DNA of 29,203 bases from a virus. The first letter of the stretch is position 1. Each line of letters starts with the position of its first letter. Below, in pieces: positions 28,922-29,203 of the stretch. A model generated the notes under the pieces. It made no database searches and had not been told where the DNA came from. It saw only the letters and a list, made by a program, of their open reading frames with translations. Location of the stretch: positions 1-29,203 of IMG/VR virus record IMGVR_UViG_3300044712_000662. One strand, 5' to 3'. The position numbers and the translations under genes were made by a program.

Positions 28922-29203
28922 ATGGCAGGAAAGCACACGATACAGTCGGTCGGCGGCCAGACCGTCACCATCCAGCATCCCCTCGTGGCCGGCGGTGCCG
29001 CGATCTCGCTGAAGGGGTTCAAGCTCGAGGAAAACTTCCTCGACTCGAACCAGCTCATCGACAACGTGAAGCGCGTCGTCCTCTCCAACGGAGATACCGC
29101 GGCGCTCACGAACAACATCACGGCCGGCGACCTGACGATCAACGCCGTCCGCGTCTCGGATAACTACCTAGACGGCGACGTCATCCTCATCGCCCAGATG
29201 CTA
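28922..29203 (+). CDS. Tail tube protein, DUF3277-like (N-terminal 94 aa, cut by window end)
   Basis: AAGGAGAAGATC precedes ATG 28922, and the frame is open to the right edge. The start (MAGKHTIQSVGGQTVTIQHP, then RVVLSNGDTAALTNNITAGD) and the position directly after the sheath fit the DUF3277 tube family. The tube forms the inner tail channel. The missing C-terminus limits certainty. Confidence 0.75.
   Translation, partial: MAGKHTIQSVGGQTVTIQHPLVAGGAAISLKGFKLEENFLDSNQLIDNVKRVVLSNGDTAALTNNITAGDLTINAVRVSDNYLDGDVILIAQML

Overview
The window is a 29.2 kb stretch of a tailed-phage (or prophage) genome. Apart from one small repressor-like gene on the minus strand, every convincing gene reads on the plus strand, packed with 1-20 base stop/start overlaps (ATGA, GTGA, TAATG). 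The structural genes point to a contractile-tailed virus: large terminase, DUF1073 portal, Mu F-like minor head protein, DUF2213 protease/scaffold, major capsid, DUF4054 adaptor, DUF3383 sheath and DUF3277-like tube. The sequence is mostly GC-rich with AT-richer islands near 8.56-8.70, 12.94-13.08 and 13.7-15.9 kb, which suggests mosaic origin. The host cannot be named. A secreted lipoprotein and an exported transglycosylase suggest a bacterium with a periplasm, but this is weak evidence. No integrase is visible.

Layout. 1-3136: the end of a repeat protein (nine-residue repeats encoded by 27-bp DNA repeats), then small membrane, helix-turn-helix, DUF1064 nuclease-like and very basic proteins. 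3137-4271: an RNA-rich segment with a normal tRNA-Gly(UCC), two tRNA-like elements with abnormal anticodon arms, several hairpins, and a lipoprotein gene. 4272-8568: exported transglycosylase, a helicase-DNA methyltransferase fusion, a Cys-containing microprotein, an Rnl2-type RNA ligase and a ribbon-helix-helix (RHH) protein. 8384-8719: a convergent second RHH gene on the minus strand and a divergent promoter/operator region that looks like a transcription switch. 8720-13432: a recombination and single-strand DNA module (ERF annealing protein, PD-(D/E)XK nuclease fused to DUF1351, SSB, YopX and HNH-like proteins). 13429-15348: small accessory genes, several with Cys clusters. 15401-17561: replication (replisome organizer with an iteron array inside its gene, and DnaB helicase). 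17562-29203: packaging, head, connector and tail genes, cut off inside the tail-tube gene.

How it fits together: the switch at 8.6 kb would control the rightward recombination and replication genes. The replisome organizer would bind the repeats within its own gene and load DnaB. ERF, nuclease and SSB would process replicating DNA, and the late block packages it. The clearest non-textbook signals are (1) six phased 11-bp iterons with flanking palindromes inside the replisome-organizer gene, a probable replication origin; (2) two RHH genes on opposite strands overlapping through their C-terminal tails beside an operator cluster; and (3) tRNA-like elements with rebuilt anticodon arms in a phage that also carries an RNA ligase.
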